Shown: positions 1 to 7,128 of the stretch, one piece after another
Layout of the letters: every line of letters starts with the position of its first letter
Position numbering within the stretch: the first letter of the stretch is position 1
Origin: Bordetella parapertussis
GTDB taxonomy: Bacteria; Pseudomonadota; Gammaproteobacteria; Burkholderiales; Burkholderiaceae_B
Direction: 5' to 3'
Length of the DNA stretch: 19,451 bases
NCBI GenBank assembly: GCA_945911685.1
Contig: CAMEAW010000046.1
Span: 1 to 19,451, forward strand
Notes under the pieces: model-generated
Databases searched by the model: none
The model's input: the letters and a program-made list of their open reading frames with translations, nothing else
What the model was told of the DNA's origin: nothing
Translations under genes and position numbers: made by a program

Positions 1-24
1 GCGAGTGCTCTGAACTTTACGTGA
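1..24 (+). CDS. Possible 3' end of hisH (glutamine amidotransferase subunit of IGP synthase)
   Basis: Frame 1 runs open from the window edge to a TGA at 22-24 and ends in ALNFT. An N-F pair just before the stop resembles the usual HisH C-terminus, and hisH precedes hisA in many Burkholderiales his operons. Only seven codons are visible, so the call rests mainly on expected gene order. The stop lies 16 bp before hisA. Confidence 0.3.
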   Translation, partial: ASALNFT

Positions 25-40
25 CCACTCAACTACTCAC

Positions 41-781
41 ATGCTGCTGATCCCTGCAATCGATCTCAAAGACGGACGCTGCGTCCGGCTCCGCCAAGGC
101 GACCTCGACGACGCAACGGTCTTCTCTGAAGACCCCACCGCGATGTCCAACCTCTGGCTTGACCGAGGTGCACGACGCCTGCATTTAGTCGACCTCAATG
201 GCGCTGTTGCCGGCAAGCCTAAAAACGAATCTGTCATTCGCGCGATTGTCGATTCGGTCGGTGCGGATATTCCGGTCCAGATTGGCGGTGGGATTCGCGA
301 CCTCGATACGATTGAGCGCTACCTTGATTTTGGGATCACTTACGTCATCATTGGTACCGCTGCAGTTAAAAACCCTGGGTTTTTGCACGACGCGTGTGGT
401 GCCTTTCCGGGCAGCATTATCGTGGGGCTTGATGCGCGCGATGGCAAAGTTGCCACCGATGGCTGGAGCAAGCTCACCAAGCACGATGTACTGGACATGG
501 CCAAAAAGTTTGAAGACTACGGTTGTGAGGCCATTATTTACACCGATATCGGTCGTGACGGCATGCTGACAGGTGTCAACATCGAGGCCACAGTGCGGCT
601 CGCACAACATGTCCGAATCCCCGTCATCGCCTCGGGCGGCGTGACAGACATGCGTGACATCGACGCGCTTTGCGCCGTTGAAGCCGAAGGGATTGAAGGC
701 GCGATTTTAGGCCGCAGCATCTATGAAGGCACGCTGGATTTTGAAGCTGCGCAACTGCGTGCTGACGAACTCGCGCCATGA
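41..781 (+). CDS. hisA: HisA, phosphoribosylformimino-5-aminoimidazole carboxamide ribotide isomerase
   Basis: HisA catalyses the Amadori-type isomerisation of ProFAR to PRFAR, the fourth step of histidine biosynthesis, in the cytoplasm. The 246-residue product has the normal length for this half-barrel-duplicated (beta/alpha)8 enzyme. The N-terminal strand carries AIDLKDG with the general base Asp8. The second-half equivalent is GLDARDG with Asp131. Phosphate-binding loops are visible as IGGGIRD (about 81-87) and ASGGVTD (near 200). The ATG at 41 places Asp8 exactly where the family has it; no clear Shine-Dalgarno precedes it, which suggests translation coupled to the gene upstream. The TGA stop overlaps the hisF ATG by four bases (778-781). 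It is part of a his run that continues into the tat genes. Confidence 0.97.
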   Translation: MLLIPAIDLKDGRCVRLRQGDLDDATVFSEDPTAMSNLWLDRGARRLHLVDLNGAVAGKPKNESVIRAIVDSVGADIPVQIGGGIRDLDTIERYLDFGITYVIIGTAAVKNPGFLHDACGAFPGSIIVGLDARDGKVATDGWSKLTKHDVLDMAKKFEDYGCEAIIYTDIGRDGMLTGVNIEATVRLAQHVRIPVIASGGVTDMRDIDALCAVEAEGIEGAILGRSIYEGTLDFEAAQLRADELAP

Positions 782-1584
782 GTCAATTGGTCGCGCCAAG
801 CACCGTTAGCGGCCTGACGCGTCGAATTATTCCTTGTCTGGATGTCACTGCCGGCCGCGTGGTGAAAGGCGTCAACTTTGTCGACCTCGTCGACGCAGGT
901 GATCCCGTTGAAATTGCACAGCGCTACAACGAGCAAGGCGCAGACGAGCTGACCTTTTTAGATATCACGGCTACCAGCGACGGACGTGATTTAATTCTTT
1001 CGATTATTGAGCAAGTCGCCTCGCAAGTGTTTATCCCCCTGACGGTAGGTGGTGGTGTGCGTCAGGTGAGCGATGTGCAGCGTCTACTCAATGCGGGTGC
1101 CGACAAAGTCTCGATCAACAGTGCAGCTGTGGCAAACCCCGAACTGGTGCGTGCCGCCTCAAACTATCACGGCTCTCAATGCATCGTCGTCGCCATTGAT
1201 GCGCGTCGCGTCGCAAACAGCGCGACCCCAGCCTGGGAAGTCTTTACCCACGGTGGACGCCGCGGCACAGGCTTAGACGTCGTGGCTTGGGCGCGTCAAA
1301 TGGCTGATTTTGGTGCTGGAGAACTGCTCTTAACCAGCATGGATCGCGACGGCACCAAAGCCGGCTTTGACCTCGAGCTCACGCGCCTAGTCGCCGACGC
1401 GGTCGCAATCCCGGTCATCGCCTCGGGCGGTGTGGGCAATCTGCAGCACTTGGCCGACGGCGTCACCTTGGGTGGCGCCAGCGCGGTGCTAGCTGCCAGT
1501 ATCTTTCACTATGGTGAGTTCACAGTGGGTCAGGCCAAAGACTTTATGGCCGATCAGGGTATTGCCGTCAGGCTTAGCAAATGA
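778..1584 (+). CDS. hisF: HisF, imidazole glycerol phosphate synthase cyclase subunit
   Basis: HisF is the cyclase subunit that, with ammonia delivered by HisH, converts PRFAR into imidazole glycerol phosphate and AICAR. The 268-residue protein is a (beta/alpha)8 barrel paralogous to HisA. The catalytic aspartates are Asp22 in IIPCLDV and Asp141 in VAIDARR, matching Asp11 and Asp130 of the Thermotoga enzyme with an offset of 11. That offset comes from an N-terminal extension of about 11 residues before RRIIPCLDV, a feature I recall from Alcaligenaceae HisF. Phosphate-binding glycine loops are TVGGGVR (about 89-95) and ASGGVGN. The start ATG overlaps the hisA stop and the TGA stop overlaps the hisI ATG (1581-1584), so translation of hisA-hisF-hisI is probably coupled. 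Confidence 0.97.
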   Translation: MSQLVAPSTVSGLTRRIIPCLDVTAGRVVKGVNFVDLVDAGDPVEIAQRYNEQGADELTFLDITATSDGRDLILSIIEQVASQVFIPLTVGGGVRQVSDVQRLLNAGADKVSINSAAVANPELVRAASNYHGSQCIVVAIDARRVANSATPAWEVFTHGGRRGTGLDVVAWARQMADFGAGELLLTSMDRDGTKAGFDLELTRLVADAVAIPVIASGGVGNLQHLADGVTLGGASAVLAASIFHYGEFTVGQAKDFMADQGIAVRLSK

Positions 1585-1997
1585 TGCCCATGGCGCCCCC
1601 TGCCTGGCTTGCTGACGTCAAGTTTGACGAAAAGGGCTTGATCCCGGCTATTTCACAAGATGCGACAACCGGGCAAGTGTTAATGGTTGCGTGGATGAAC
1701 GCCGAGTCGCTGGCCGAGACGGTGCAAACAGGCCGTGCGGTTTTTTGGTCACGTTCGCGTAACCGTATCTGGCGCAAGGGCGAAGAATCGGGTCACGTGC
1801 AACGTCTTGTTGAGCTCAGACTAGATTGCGATGGCGATGTACTGCTGCTAAAGGTCGAACAAACTGGCGAGATCGCCTGTCATACTGGACGCGCAAGTTG
1901 TTTCTATCGGCGCCTTGAACAGAGTACTGATCCACTATCCTCAAAATGGGTAAGCGTTGATCCAGTTCTCAAAGACCCCGAGCTCATTTATAAGTGA
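1581..1997 (+). CDS. hisI: HisI, phosphoribosyl-AMP cyclohydrolase
   Basis: HisI opens the adenine ring of PR-AMP to give ProFAR, the third pathway step; it is a Zn/Mg enzyme in the cytoplasm. The 138-residue product contains the whole diagnostic core: [15 protein letters not shown] (26-40), [16 protein letters not shown] (57-72), LDCDGD with the metal-binding aspartates 82, 84 and 86 and Cys83, and CHTGRASC with Cys100 and Cys107, which complete the zinc site. The cyclohydrolase and the pyrophosphohydrolase (hisE) are separate genes here, not the HisIE fusion of enterics. The start is an ATG embedded in the hisF stop; another ATG three codons on (MAPP) is possible. The stop overlaps the GTG start of hisE. 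Confidence 0.97.
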   Translation: MMPMAPPAWLADVKFDEKGLIPAISQDATTGQVLMVAWMNAESLAETVQTGRAVFWSRSRNRIWRKGEESGHVQRLVELRLDCDGDVLLLKVEQTGEIACHTGRASCFYRRLEQSTDPLSSKWVSVDPVLKDPELIYK

Positions 1998-2374
1998 ACA
2001 CGTTAAACATGACAGCTTCTTCCTCCGACGCCTCACCGACTGACACGTCCGATGTCATTCTGGCAAGAATCGCTGACATTCTGGCCACGCGTTTACCTGC
2101 GCGCGGTGGCGATCCTGCGACCTCATATGTGGCAAAGTTGTTTTCGAAAGGGCCCGATGCAGCCTTAAAAAAAATAGGCGAAGAGGCCACCGAACTCGTG
2201 ATGGCCGTCAAAGACCAACAACCTGAACGAATCGTGGCAGAAACCGCCGATTTGTGGTTTCATTGCCTGGTTGTACTAACCGAACACGGTCTGCGCCCCG
2301 AACAAGTGTTGGCTGAACTGGCTCGGCGTGAAGGCGTGTCCGGTCTTCAAGAAAAAGCTTCCCGTCACCCTTAA
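1994..2374 (+). CDS. hisE: HisE, phosphoribosyl-ATP pyrophosphohydrolase
   Basis: HisE hydrolyses PR-ATP to PR-AMP and pyrophosphate, the second pathway step. The 126-residue product has the all-alpha MazG-like fold signature: [24 protein letters not shown] (about 45-68) with the metal-binding E-E-x-x-E pattern, then [13 protein letters not shown] (about 84-96) with the second acidic cluster. The first 20 or so residues are Ser/Thr/Asp-rich and not part of the fold. I take the GTG at 1994, which forms a GTGA overlap with the hisI stop, in line with the ATGA overlaps upstream; an in-frame ATG at 2009 is an alternative start. The TAA stop is 10 bp before the HIT gene. Confidence 0.95.
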   Translation: MNTLNMTASSSDASPTDTSDVILARIADILATRLPARGGDPATSYVAKLFSKGPDAALKKIGEEATELVMAVKDQQPERIVAETADLWFHCLVVLTEHGLRPEQVLAELARREGVSGLQEKASRHP

Positions 2375-2384
2375 AGATCGTCCC

Positions 2385-2753
2385 ATGAGCGAAAACTGCC
2401 TGTTCTGCAAAATTGTGAAGGGTGAAATCCCTGCAAAAATCGTGTACACCGATGATGATTGTGTGGTTTTTCATGATATTCATCCCGCGGCTCCGGTACA
2501 TTTACTCATGGTGCCCCGCCACCACGTCGTATCGATGCAAGATATCCAACCCAAAGATGCTGGCTGGTTAGGTAGAATGCTGACTAAGGTTCAAGACATT
2601 GCATTAACGAACGGCTGCAACCCAGGGCCTGAAGGTGGTTTTCGTCTCACCACGAACTCAGGCCTTGAGGGTGGTCAAGAAATTAAACACCTGCATTTTC
2701 ATATCCTTGGTGGTAAGCGCCCCTGGCAGGGCTTCACCCCCATCAAGAATTAA
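2385..2753 (+). CDS. HIT-family (HINT-like) nucleotide hydrolase
   Basis: This 122-residue protein is a histidine-triad hydrolase of the HINT branch, a family that cleaves phosphoramidate bonds of nucleoside monophosphates such as AMP-lysine. The triad appears as [10 protein letters not shown] with His102, His104 and His106. An N-terminal [13 protein letters not shown] (5-17) and a region around [10 protein letters not shown] (39-48) are typical. The frame stays open upstream to 2328, inside hisE, but the conserved family start [10 protein letters not shown] fixes the ATG at 2385. It sits between hisE and tatA, a gene order I recall from related Burkholderiales; no mechanistic link to histidine or Tat export is known to me. 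Its physiological substrate cannot be told from sequence. Confidence 0.92.
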   Translation: MSENCLFCKIVKGEIPAKIVYTDDDCVVFHDIHPAAPVHLLMVPRHHVVSMQDIQPKDAGWLGRMLTKVQDIALTNGCNPGPEGGFRLTTNSGLEGGQEIKHLHFHILGGKRPWQGFTPIKN

Positions 2754-2767
2754 TCCGGAGAGCGATC

Positions 2768-3031
2768 ATGGGTAGTTTTAGTATTTGGCACTGGCTAATT
2801 GTTCTGGTTATCGTTGCATTGATTTTTGGTACTAAAAAGATCAGAAACATTGGCGCCGATTTAGGTGGCGCGGTGAAAGGCTTCAAAGAAGGCATGAAAG
2901 ACCCCAACGCTAAAGAAGGCGAGGCCACGACAGCAGCAGCTGAGCCGGCACCGGTGCAGCGCGTTGCCACGGCCGAGACCATCGACGTGCAGGCAACAGA
3001 GAAATCAAATACTCAGCCCGGTCCGCGTTAA
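2768..3031 (+). CDS. tatA: TatA, pore-forming subunit of the twin-arginine translocase
   Basis: TatA oligomerises in the inner membrane to form the transient passage for folded, often cofactor-bearing proteins carrying twin-arginine signals. The 87-residue product has one N-terminal membrane segment (about residues 4-20, [20 protein letters not shown]), the conserved Phe20-Gly21 hinge, and the amphipathic helix [21 protein letters not shown] (23-43). A polar Ala/Glu/Thr-rich tail follows. A Shine-Dalgarno GGAG lies about 7 bp before the ATG, the clearest ribosome site in this run. It follows the HIT gene by 14 bp. The 49-bp gap to tatB can form RNA hairpins (see separate entry), which may help set the TatA excess over TatB. 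Confidence 0.96.
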   Translation: MGSFSIWHWLIVLVIVALIFGTKKIRNIGADLGGAVKGFKEGMKDPNAKEGEATTAAAEPAPVQRVATAETIDVQATEKSNTQPGPR

Positions 3032-3065
3032 CCCTTTCCGCTAGCGTTTCTAGCTGAGTCTTTTT
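3011..3065 (+). promoter_or_regulatory. Possible hairpin/attenuator between tatA and tatB
   Basis: ACTCAGC at 3011-3017 is perfectly complementary to GCTGAGT at 3053-3059, and a run of five T follows at 3061-3065. A competing small hairpin (GCTAG 3040-3044 with CTAGC 3050-3054) overlaps the right arm. The first structure would enclose the tatA stop codon. The long loop makes it a weak terminator at best; partial termination or mRNA end protection would lower tatB/tatC relative to tatA. This is inference. Confidence 0.3.
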
Positions 3066-3080
3066 GGCACAACACACACC

Positions 3081-3806
3081 ATGTTTGACGTCAGCTTTAC
3101 CGAACTACTCGTAATCGGGGTTGTAGCTCTGGTCGTCATCGGCCCCGAGCGCCTCCCTAAAGTGGCGCGCACGCTCGGCCATTTAGTGGGGCGCGCGCAG
3201 CGCTATGTCAACGATGTCAAAACTGACATTCAGCGCGAGGTTGAACTTGATGAGTTGCGCAAGTTAAAAGACCAAATGCAAGACGCGGCGCAAAGCGTAC
3301 AGTCAAGCTTACAAAACACCGAGGCCTCACTACGCAAGCCCCTTGAGTCACTCGAACAAGACGTCTCAGCACTCAAAGATTCGATGACCCATCTCAGCTC
3401 AGATCTTGTCGAGCCTGTCGCACCTGAAATTCCCAAGCCGTCCGTCGCAACGATCGCTAGCTCAACTGACTCAAAGGCTTCTAGCACTACGACAACGCCT
3501 ACTCCCTCGTTCGCCGAAACCGAGGTGCGAGCCATGCTCGTGCCAAGTCCGCTGCCGACTGCGACACCCTCGCCCGAGCCAATTGCGATACCCTTACCCG
3601 AACCGGCTCCGGTATCCGCGCATGCACCAACAGTGGTAGCGGTGCCAACCCAGCTTGAACTCGGCGCTTTGGCACCCACGCCCGCAGCAGCGCCAGCACC
3701 CGCGCTGGCACTCGCATCGACTTCGACAGCGTCTCCTGCACCCCCGCCAACGCATGCTCCCAACCAGACCTCGGTCGCCTCTTCAACACCAGGATCTGCA
3801 TCTTGA
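3081..3806 (+). CDS. tatB: TatB, twin-arginine translocase receptor subunit, with long Pro/Ala-rich tail
   Basis: TatB forms the Tat substrate receptor together with TatC in the inner membrane. The start MFDVSFTELLVIGVVALVVIGPERLP is the family signature: one membrane segment (about 5-20), then GPERLP (21-26) and an amphipathic helix, then a charged helical, probably coiled-coil region to about residue 100. From about residue 113 to the end (241) the protein is a low-complexity Pro/Ala/Ser/Thr tail rich in P-x-P steps. The product is clearly longer than the usual 140-175 residues, and the extra length is in this tail. No strong Shine-Dalgarno is seen before the ATG. The TGA stop overlaps a TTG codon taken as the tatC start. 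Confidence 0.95.
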   Translation: MFDVSFTELLVIGVVALVVIGPERLPKVARTLGHLVGRAQRYVNDVKTDIQREVELDELRKLKDQMQDAAQSVQSSLQNTEASLRKPLESLEQDVSALKDSMTHLSSDLVEPVAPEIPKPSVATIASSTDSKASSTTTTPTPSFAETEVRAMLVPSPLPTATPSPEPIAIPLPEPAPVSAHAPTVVAVPTQLELGALAPTPAAAPAPALALASTSTASPAPPPTHAPNQTSVASSTPGSAS

Positions 3807-4621
3807 GCACCGATCGTTCTGACAACGCCACACCCGACGCCAATGCCTTGCCCGGCCAAGACGCAGAGCAGGCACCTGCCGCCAACGAAAGCTTCATGTC
3901 TCACCTGATTGAACTGCGCACACGCTTATTGCGCGCAGTGGGTACGGTGGTTGCGGTGTTTGTGGTGTTGTTTATCTATCCTGGCGCCTCGGTTATCTAT
4001 GACATTCTGGCGGCGCCAATGCTCGCCTCGCTGCCTCAAGGCACCCGCATGATCGCCACGGGCGTCATCACCCCGTTTATGGTGCCCATGAAGGTCACCA
4101 TGATGGCCGCTTTTGTGGTGTCACTCCCGGTGGTGCTCTACCAGGTTTGGGCCTTTGTGGCGCCTGGTTTATATCGCCACGAGCAGCGCCTGGCGCTCCC
4201 ACTGATCGTTTCGAGTTCGCTGCTGTTTATTGGTGGGATGGCATTTTGCTATTTCGTCGTATTCAAGTCGGTCTTCACCTTTATTGCCTCTTTTGCGCCC
4301 CAGTCCATCACACCAGCGCCAGACATCGAAGCCTATCTAAGTTTTGTCATGACCATGTTTTTGGCCTTTGGCGTCACGTTTGAAGTGCCGGTGGCCGTCG
4401 TGTTATTAGTACGAATGGGAATTGTGACGCTCAAACAGCTTAAAGAATCCCGAGGGTACGTCGTGGTGGGCGCCTTTGTGATCGCCGCCGTGGTGACGCC
4501 TCCAGATGTTGTCAGCCAGTTTTTACTGGCTGTGCCTTTGTGTGTTCTCTATGAGGTCGGCATCCTGGTTGCACGTGGTGTCAAACCGCGCAGCGAAGAC
4601 AAGGCTGACGCCGAATCTTGA
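3803..4621 (+). CDS. tatC: TatC, twin-arginine translocase core subunit
   Basis: TatC is the multi-spanning inner-membrane protein that reads the twin-arginine motif. The sequence has the conserved SHLIELRTRLLR entry motif (about residues 33-44), the periplasmic FVAPGLYRHE segment, a long FITPFMVPMKV-type loop, and six predicted membrane segments ending in VVTPPDVVSQFLLAVPLCVLYEVGI, the family C-terminal signature. I start it at TTG 3803, which forms a TTGA overlap with the tatB stop and gives a 272-residue protein with a polar 30-residue N-terminus. The ATG at 3896 (MSHLIELR) is the main alternative and would leave almost nothing before the first conserved motif. There is no clear terminator after the stop. 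Confidence 0.94.
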   Translation: MSTDRSDNATPDANALPGQDAEQAPAANESFMSHLIELRTRLLRAVGTVVAVFVVLFIYPGASVIYDILAAPMLASLPQGTRMIATGVITPFMVPMKVTMMAAFVVSLPVVLYQVWAFVAPGLYRHEQRLALPLIVSSSLLFIGGMAFCYFVVFKSVFTFIASFAPQSITPAPDIEAYLSFVMTMFLAFGVTFEVPVAVVLLVRMGIVTLKQLKESRGYVVVGAFVIAAVVTPPDVVSQFLLAVPLCVLYEVGILVARGVKPRSEDKADAES

Positions 4622-4710
4622 GATTTGCATAGACTAGGCATGCTTTGCGCATTAAATATATCTGTAACCCTTTATCCTCTGCGCATGAACGGTTTCAAGA
4701 AAAATATCTC

Positions 4711-4739
4711 TTGTGACCAAGTGCTTTAAGGTATATCTT
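4711..4739 (+). promoter_or_regulatory. Candidate promoter for the XRE regulator
   Basis: TTGTGA (4711-4716) and TATCTT (4734-4739) are spaced by 17 bp in an AT-rich 217-bp spacer after tatC. The match to sigma-70 consensus is moderate. Transcription would begin near 4746, at the left edge of an inverted repeat. ATATCT recurs at 4658, 4704 and 4733, of unknown meaning. Confidence 0.35.
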
Positions 4740-4744
4740 TTTAT

Positions 4745-4784
4745 CATTGGTTAACAACCTTAGCCTTGGCTTGGTTAATCAATG
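4745..4784 (+). repeat. Inverted repeat, candidate operator or RNA hairpin
   Basis: CATTGGTTAAC (4745-4755) faces GTTAATCAATG (4774-4784), giving 10 of 11 matches; the mismatch would be a G-U pair in RNA. The interior holds a second inverted pair, AGCC/GGCT, around 4762-4771. It lies just after the predicted start of transcription and 54 bp before the regulator start codon. There is no T tract, so it is not an ordinary terminator. An autoregulatory operator for the downstream HTH protein is the simplest reading. Confidence 0.5.
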
Positions 4785-4838
4785 CCTAGTCAGACCTAGC
4801 CTATCGTGGTTTGGTCGTCGGTAACTAAAGGGACCATC

Positions 4839-5180
4839 GTGCTCGCTCATCGTCTTAAACAGGCCCGCCTACGCGCGGGGTTGTCACAAGAAAAGCTCGG
4901 CAAACTCGCCGGCATTGATCCAATGTCAGCAAGCGCTCGTATGAACCAGTACGAGCGCGGTAAGCATTCTCCCGACTATCAACTGATGTGCAGTGTTGCC
5001 GGAATACTAAATATGCCAGTCAGTTGGTTTTACACCGGAGACGAAGAAATGGCGCGTTTGCAAGAAATCGCCTTTCACCTCGACGTCAATGTGCGTCGGC
5101 CTTTGTTGGTGCAAGCCGAGTCTCTATTTGCAGCGCATCCGCCGGTTGAAAAACCCCCAGCGATCGAGCCCGCCAAATAG
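4839..5180 (+). CDS. XRE-family helix-turn-helix transcriptional regulator
   Basis: This is a small (113-residue) Cro/CI-type DNA-binding protein. The N-terminal HTH region spans about residues 5-60: RLKQARLRAGLSQEKLGKLAG, then the recognition-helix region ending in MNQYERGKHSP (35-45), which matches the family I-x-x-x-E-x-G-x-x-x-P pattern except for Met-Asn in place of Ile. A second part (LQEIAFHLDVNVRRPLLVQAESLF) looks helical and may dimerise; the last 15 residues are Pro-rich. I choose GTG 4839 because an AAAGGGA Shine-Dalgarno lies about 6 bp before it; GTG 4806 would add 11 residues and lacks a ribosome site. It converges on the protease gene with only 13 bp between stops. Its target is unknown; the inverted repeat upstream suggests autoregulation. 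Confidence 0.85.
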   Translation: MLAHRLKQARLRAGLSQEKLGKLAGIDPMSASARMNQYERGKHSPDYQLMCSVAGILNMPVSWFYTGDEEMARLQEIAFHLDVNVRRPLLVQAESLFAAHPPVEKPPAIEPAK

Positions 5181-5193
5181 ATTTTTTCGTGGC

Positions 5194-6351
5194 TTACCTA
5201 GGCTTGACGGGGCGCTGACCAAGCGTAAAGGTTAGCTTTTGTGGGCGGCCGTTTCGGTAGACTCCCAACTCAAGCGAGTCGCCAGGCGTGTTGGCCGCGA
5301 TGCGCGCCATGAGTCGCTGGGTGTCTCCAACGGGTTGACCGTCAATGGTTTGAACGATGTCGCCAACCTTGAGTCCGCCTCTTGCACCTGGACCATCTCG
5401 CATCACACCTGCGATAATCACGCCGCCTGCCCGCTCTAAGCCGAAAGCGCGTGCCAAGTCTGCGGTCATGTCTTGCGGTTCGATGCCAAGCCAGCCTCGC
5501 TTCACGAAGCCGAACGCGATGATTTCGCTCAAAACCTTCTGCGCAGCCGCAGCTGGGATCGCAAAGCCAATGCCCAGTGAGCCCCCCGATTTTGAATAAA
5601 TTGCTGTGTTGATGCCCACTAAACGTCCCTGTGTATCAATCAACGCGCCGCCCGAGTTACCAGGATTAATCGCTGCATCGGTTTGTATGAAGTTTTCGTA
5701 GGTGTTGATCCCCAGTCTGTCACGCCCTAAAGCAGACACAATCCCCATGGTGGTAGTTTGGCCTACACCGAAGGGATTTCCTATCGCAAGCACAACGTCC
5801 CCCACCCTCATTGGCGCAAGCGTACTGAGGGCCAGCTCAGGCAACTGCACCAGATCCACCTGCAGTACCGCAAGATCTGAGTCTGCGTCGACACCCAGCA
5901 CCTTGGCCACTGCTTGCCTACCATCCGTCAGTGCAACCACAATTTCGTCGGCACCATCTATGACGTGAAGATTCGTGAGCACCTGTCCCTTGGCAGACAC
6001 CACTACCCCTGAGCCTAGATTGGTCGCTTGTTGTGTTTGATTAAATCCCGGCATTTGTTCAAAAAACTTGCGCAATGCCGGATCGGCGTTCAAAGGGATG
6101 CGCGATACCGATACCTTTTTGGTGGTGTGTATATTGACCACGGCGGGTGCCGCAACAGAAACTGCCCCGGCGTACGAACCTGGTGCTTGCGAGGCAAGAC
6201 TGTCCGGACTGGGTAATAATTCAGTGCCGGCGCGAGGGCTGCGGACGTGGGGCGTGACCCGCAACCAATCTGGGCGCAATGTTGAGATCACAAATAAAGC
6301 TGCTATACAGACTGTTACCGCTTGAGCAAACAGCAACCAAAGACGACGCAT
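5194..6351 (-). CDS. Membrane-anchored S1C serine protease, DegS/DegQ type, single PDZ
   Basis: This is a periplasmic HtrA-family protease involved in envelope protein quality control or stress signalling. Counting from the ATG at 6351, the 385-residue protein has one N-terminal membrane segment (about 4-24), a linker, a trypsin-like domain with His129 (TNLHVID), Asp159 (DSDLAVL) and Ser233 (NPGNSGGAL), and one PDZ domain from about 280 to 375. A single PDZ plus an anchor is the DegS layout, but betaproteobacterial genes of this shape are often named degQ or mucD, so I give no symbol. The frame is open to GTG 6387, which would overlap the divergent NIF3 gene; ATG 6351 leaves the membrane segment at the very N-terminus and avoids that overlap. 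No strong Shine-Dalgarno supports either start. Confidence 0.93.
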   Translation of the reverse strand: MRRLWLLFAQAVTVCIAALFVISTLRPDWLRVTPHVRSPRAGTELLPSPDSLASQAPGSYAGAVSVAAPAVVNIHTTKKVSVSRIPLNADPALRKFFEQMPGFNQTQQATNLGSGVVVSAKGQVLTNLHVIDGADEIVVALTDGRQAVAKVLGVDADSDLAVLQVDLVQLPELALSTLAPMRVGDVVLAIGNPFGVGQTTTMGIVSALGRDRLGINTYENFIQTDAAINPGNSGGALIDTQGRLVGINTAIYSKSGGSLGIGFAIPAAAAQKVLSEIIAFGFVKRGWLGIEPQDMTADLARAFGLERAGGVIIAGVMRDGPGARGGLKVGDIVQTIDGQPVGDTQRLMARIAANTPGDSLELGVYRNGRPQKLTFTLGQRPVKPR

Positions 6352-6365
6352 GAGGTGTCCAAGAA

Positions 6366-7124
6366 ATGATGAAAACGGTTTCAACACAGACCTTGCTGCA
6401 GTGGCTCAACGCCACCCTCAACACGACGGCCTTTAACGATTATTGCCCCAACGGTTTGCAAGTAGAGGGCAAGCCGACGATCTCTCATATTATCTCGGGC
6501 GTGACAGCAAGTCAGGCTTTAATTGATGTCGCAGCACAGCGGCATGCCGACGGGCTGCTTGTGCATCATGGCTGGTTTTGGAAAGGCGAAGACCCAAGAA
6601 TCTTGGGGACACGCAAACGGCGTCTGGCTACGCTAATGGCCCACGATTTAAATTTAATAGCCTTTCATTTGCCACTAGATGCCCACCCTGTGCTGGGCAA
6701 CAACGCACAACTCGCACGGGTGCTAGGCTTAGTCGCAGAACCTATAAGCGCCTCGAACGGCCTACTTTGGTTTGGCGCAATGCCTGGGACCAGCACCCTT
6801 GCAGAGGTTGCTCACCGCGTCGAGCAGCGCCTCAACCGCAAACCGCTGGTAATCGGCCCAGAGGGGTTAGCGACTGAACGCGTGGCTTGGTGCACCGGGG
6901 CGGCACAAAATATGCTTAGCCAAGCCATTGACGGGGGTGCACAGGCGTTTATTACAGGTGAAGTGTCCGAACCCACGGTGCATCTGGCGCGCGAGGCGGG
7001 TGTCGGATTTATCAGCGCCGGCCATCATGCAACCGAGCGCTACGGTGTGCAAGCACTTGGCCAAGCCATTGCTCAAGAATTTGGGATTTGCGTGGACTTT
7101 GTCGATCTCGACAACCCTGTGTAA
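6366..7124 (+). CDS. NIF3/YbgI-family dinuclear metal-binding protein
   Basis: NIF3-family proteins form toroidal hexamers with a two-metal site; they are often labelled GTP cyclohydrolase I type 2, but the cellular role is unsettled. The 252-residue product shows the metal ligands expected from the E. coli YbgI structure: His67-His68 in LLVHHGWFWKG, Asp105 in HLPLDAHP, and His220/Glu224 in GHHATERYG. The N-terminal NDYCPNGLQVEG (24-35) is also a family hallmark. Two ATG codons (6366, 6369) are possible starts. The gene begins 14 bp from the start of the divergent protease, so promoters for each must lie inside the other gene. Its stop is 4 bp from the convergent mscL stop. Confidence 0.92.
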   Translation: MMKTVSTQTLLQWLNATLNTTAFNDYCPNGLQVEGKPTISHIISGVTASQALIDVAAQRHADGLLVHHGWFWKGEDPRILGTRKRRLATLMAHDLNLIAFHLPLDAHPVLGNNAQLARVLGLVAEPISASNGLLWFGAMPGTSTLAEVAHRVEQRLNRKPLVIGPEGLATERVAWCTGAAQNMLSQAIDGGAQAFITGEVSEPTVHLAREAGVGFISAGHHATERYGVQALGQAIAQEFGICVDFVDLDNPV

Positions 7125-7128
7125 GTGC

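Noticed and set aside
2328..2384. Upstream extension of the HIT gene into hisE
   Set aside because: The extra 19 residues are hisE sequence read in another frame; the conserved family N-terminus starts at 2385.
3230..3904. Long open frame antisense to tatB (about 224 codons, Gly/Ala/Val-rich)
   Set aside because: It mirrors the low-complexity Pro/Ala tail of tatB; the base composition of that tail removes stops on the other strand. It has no domain and no ribosome site.
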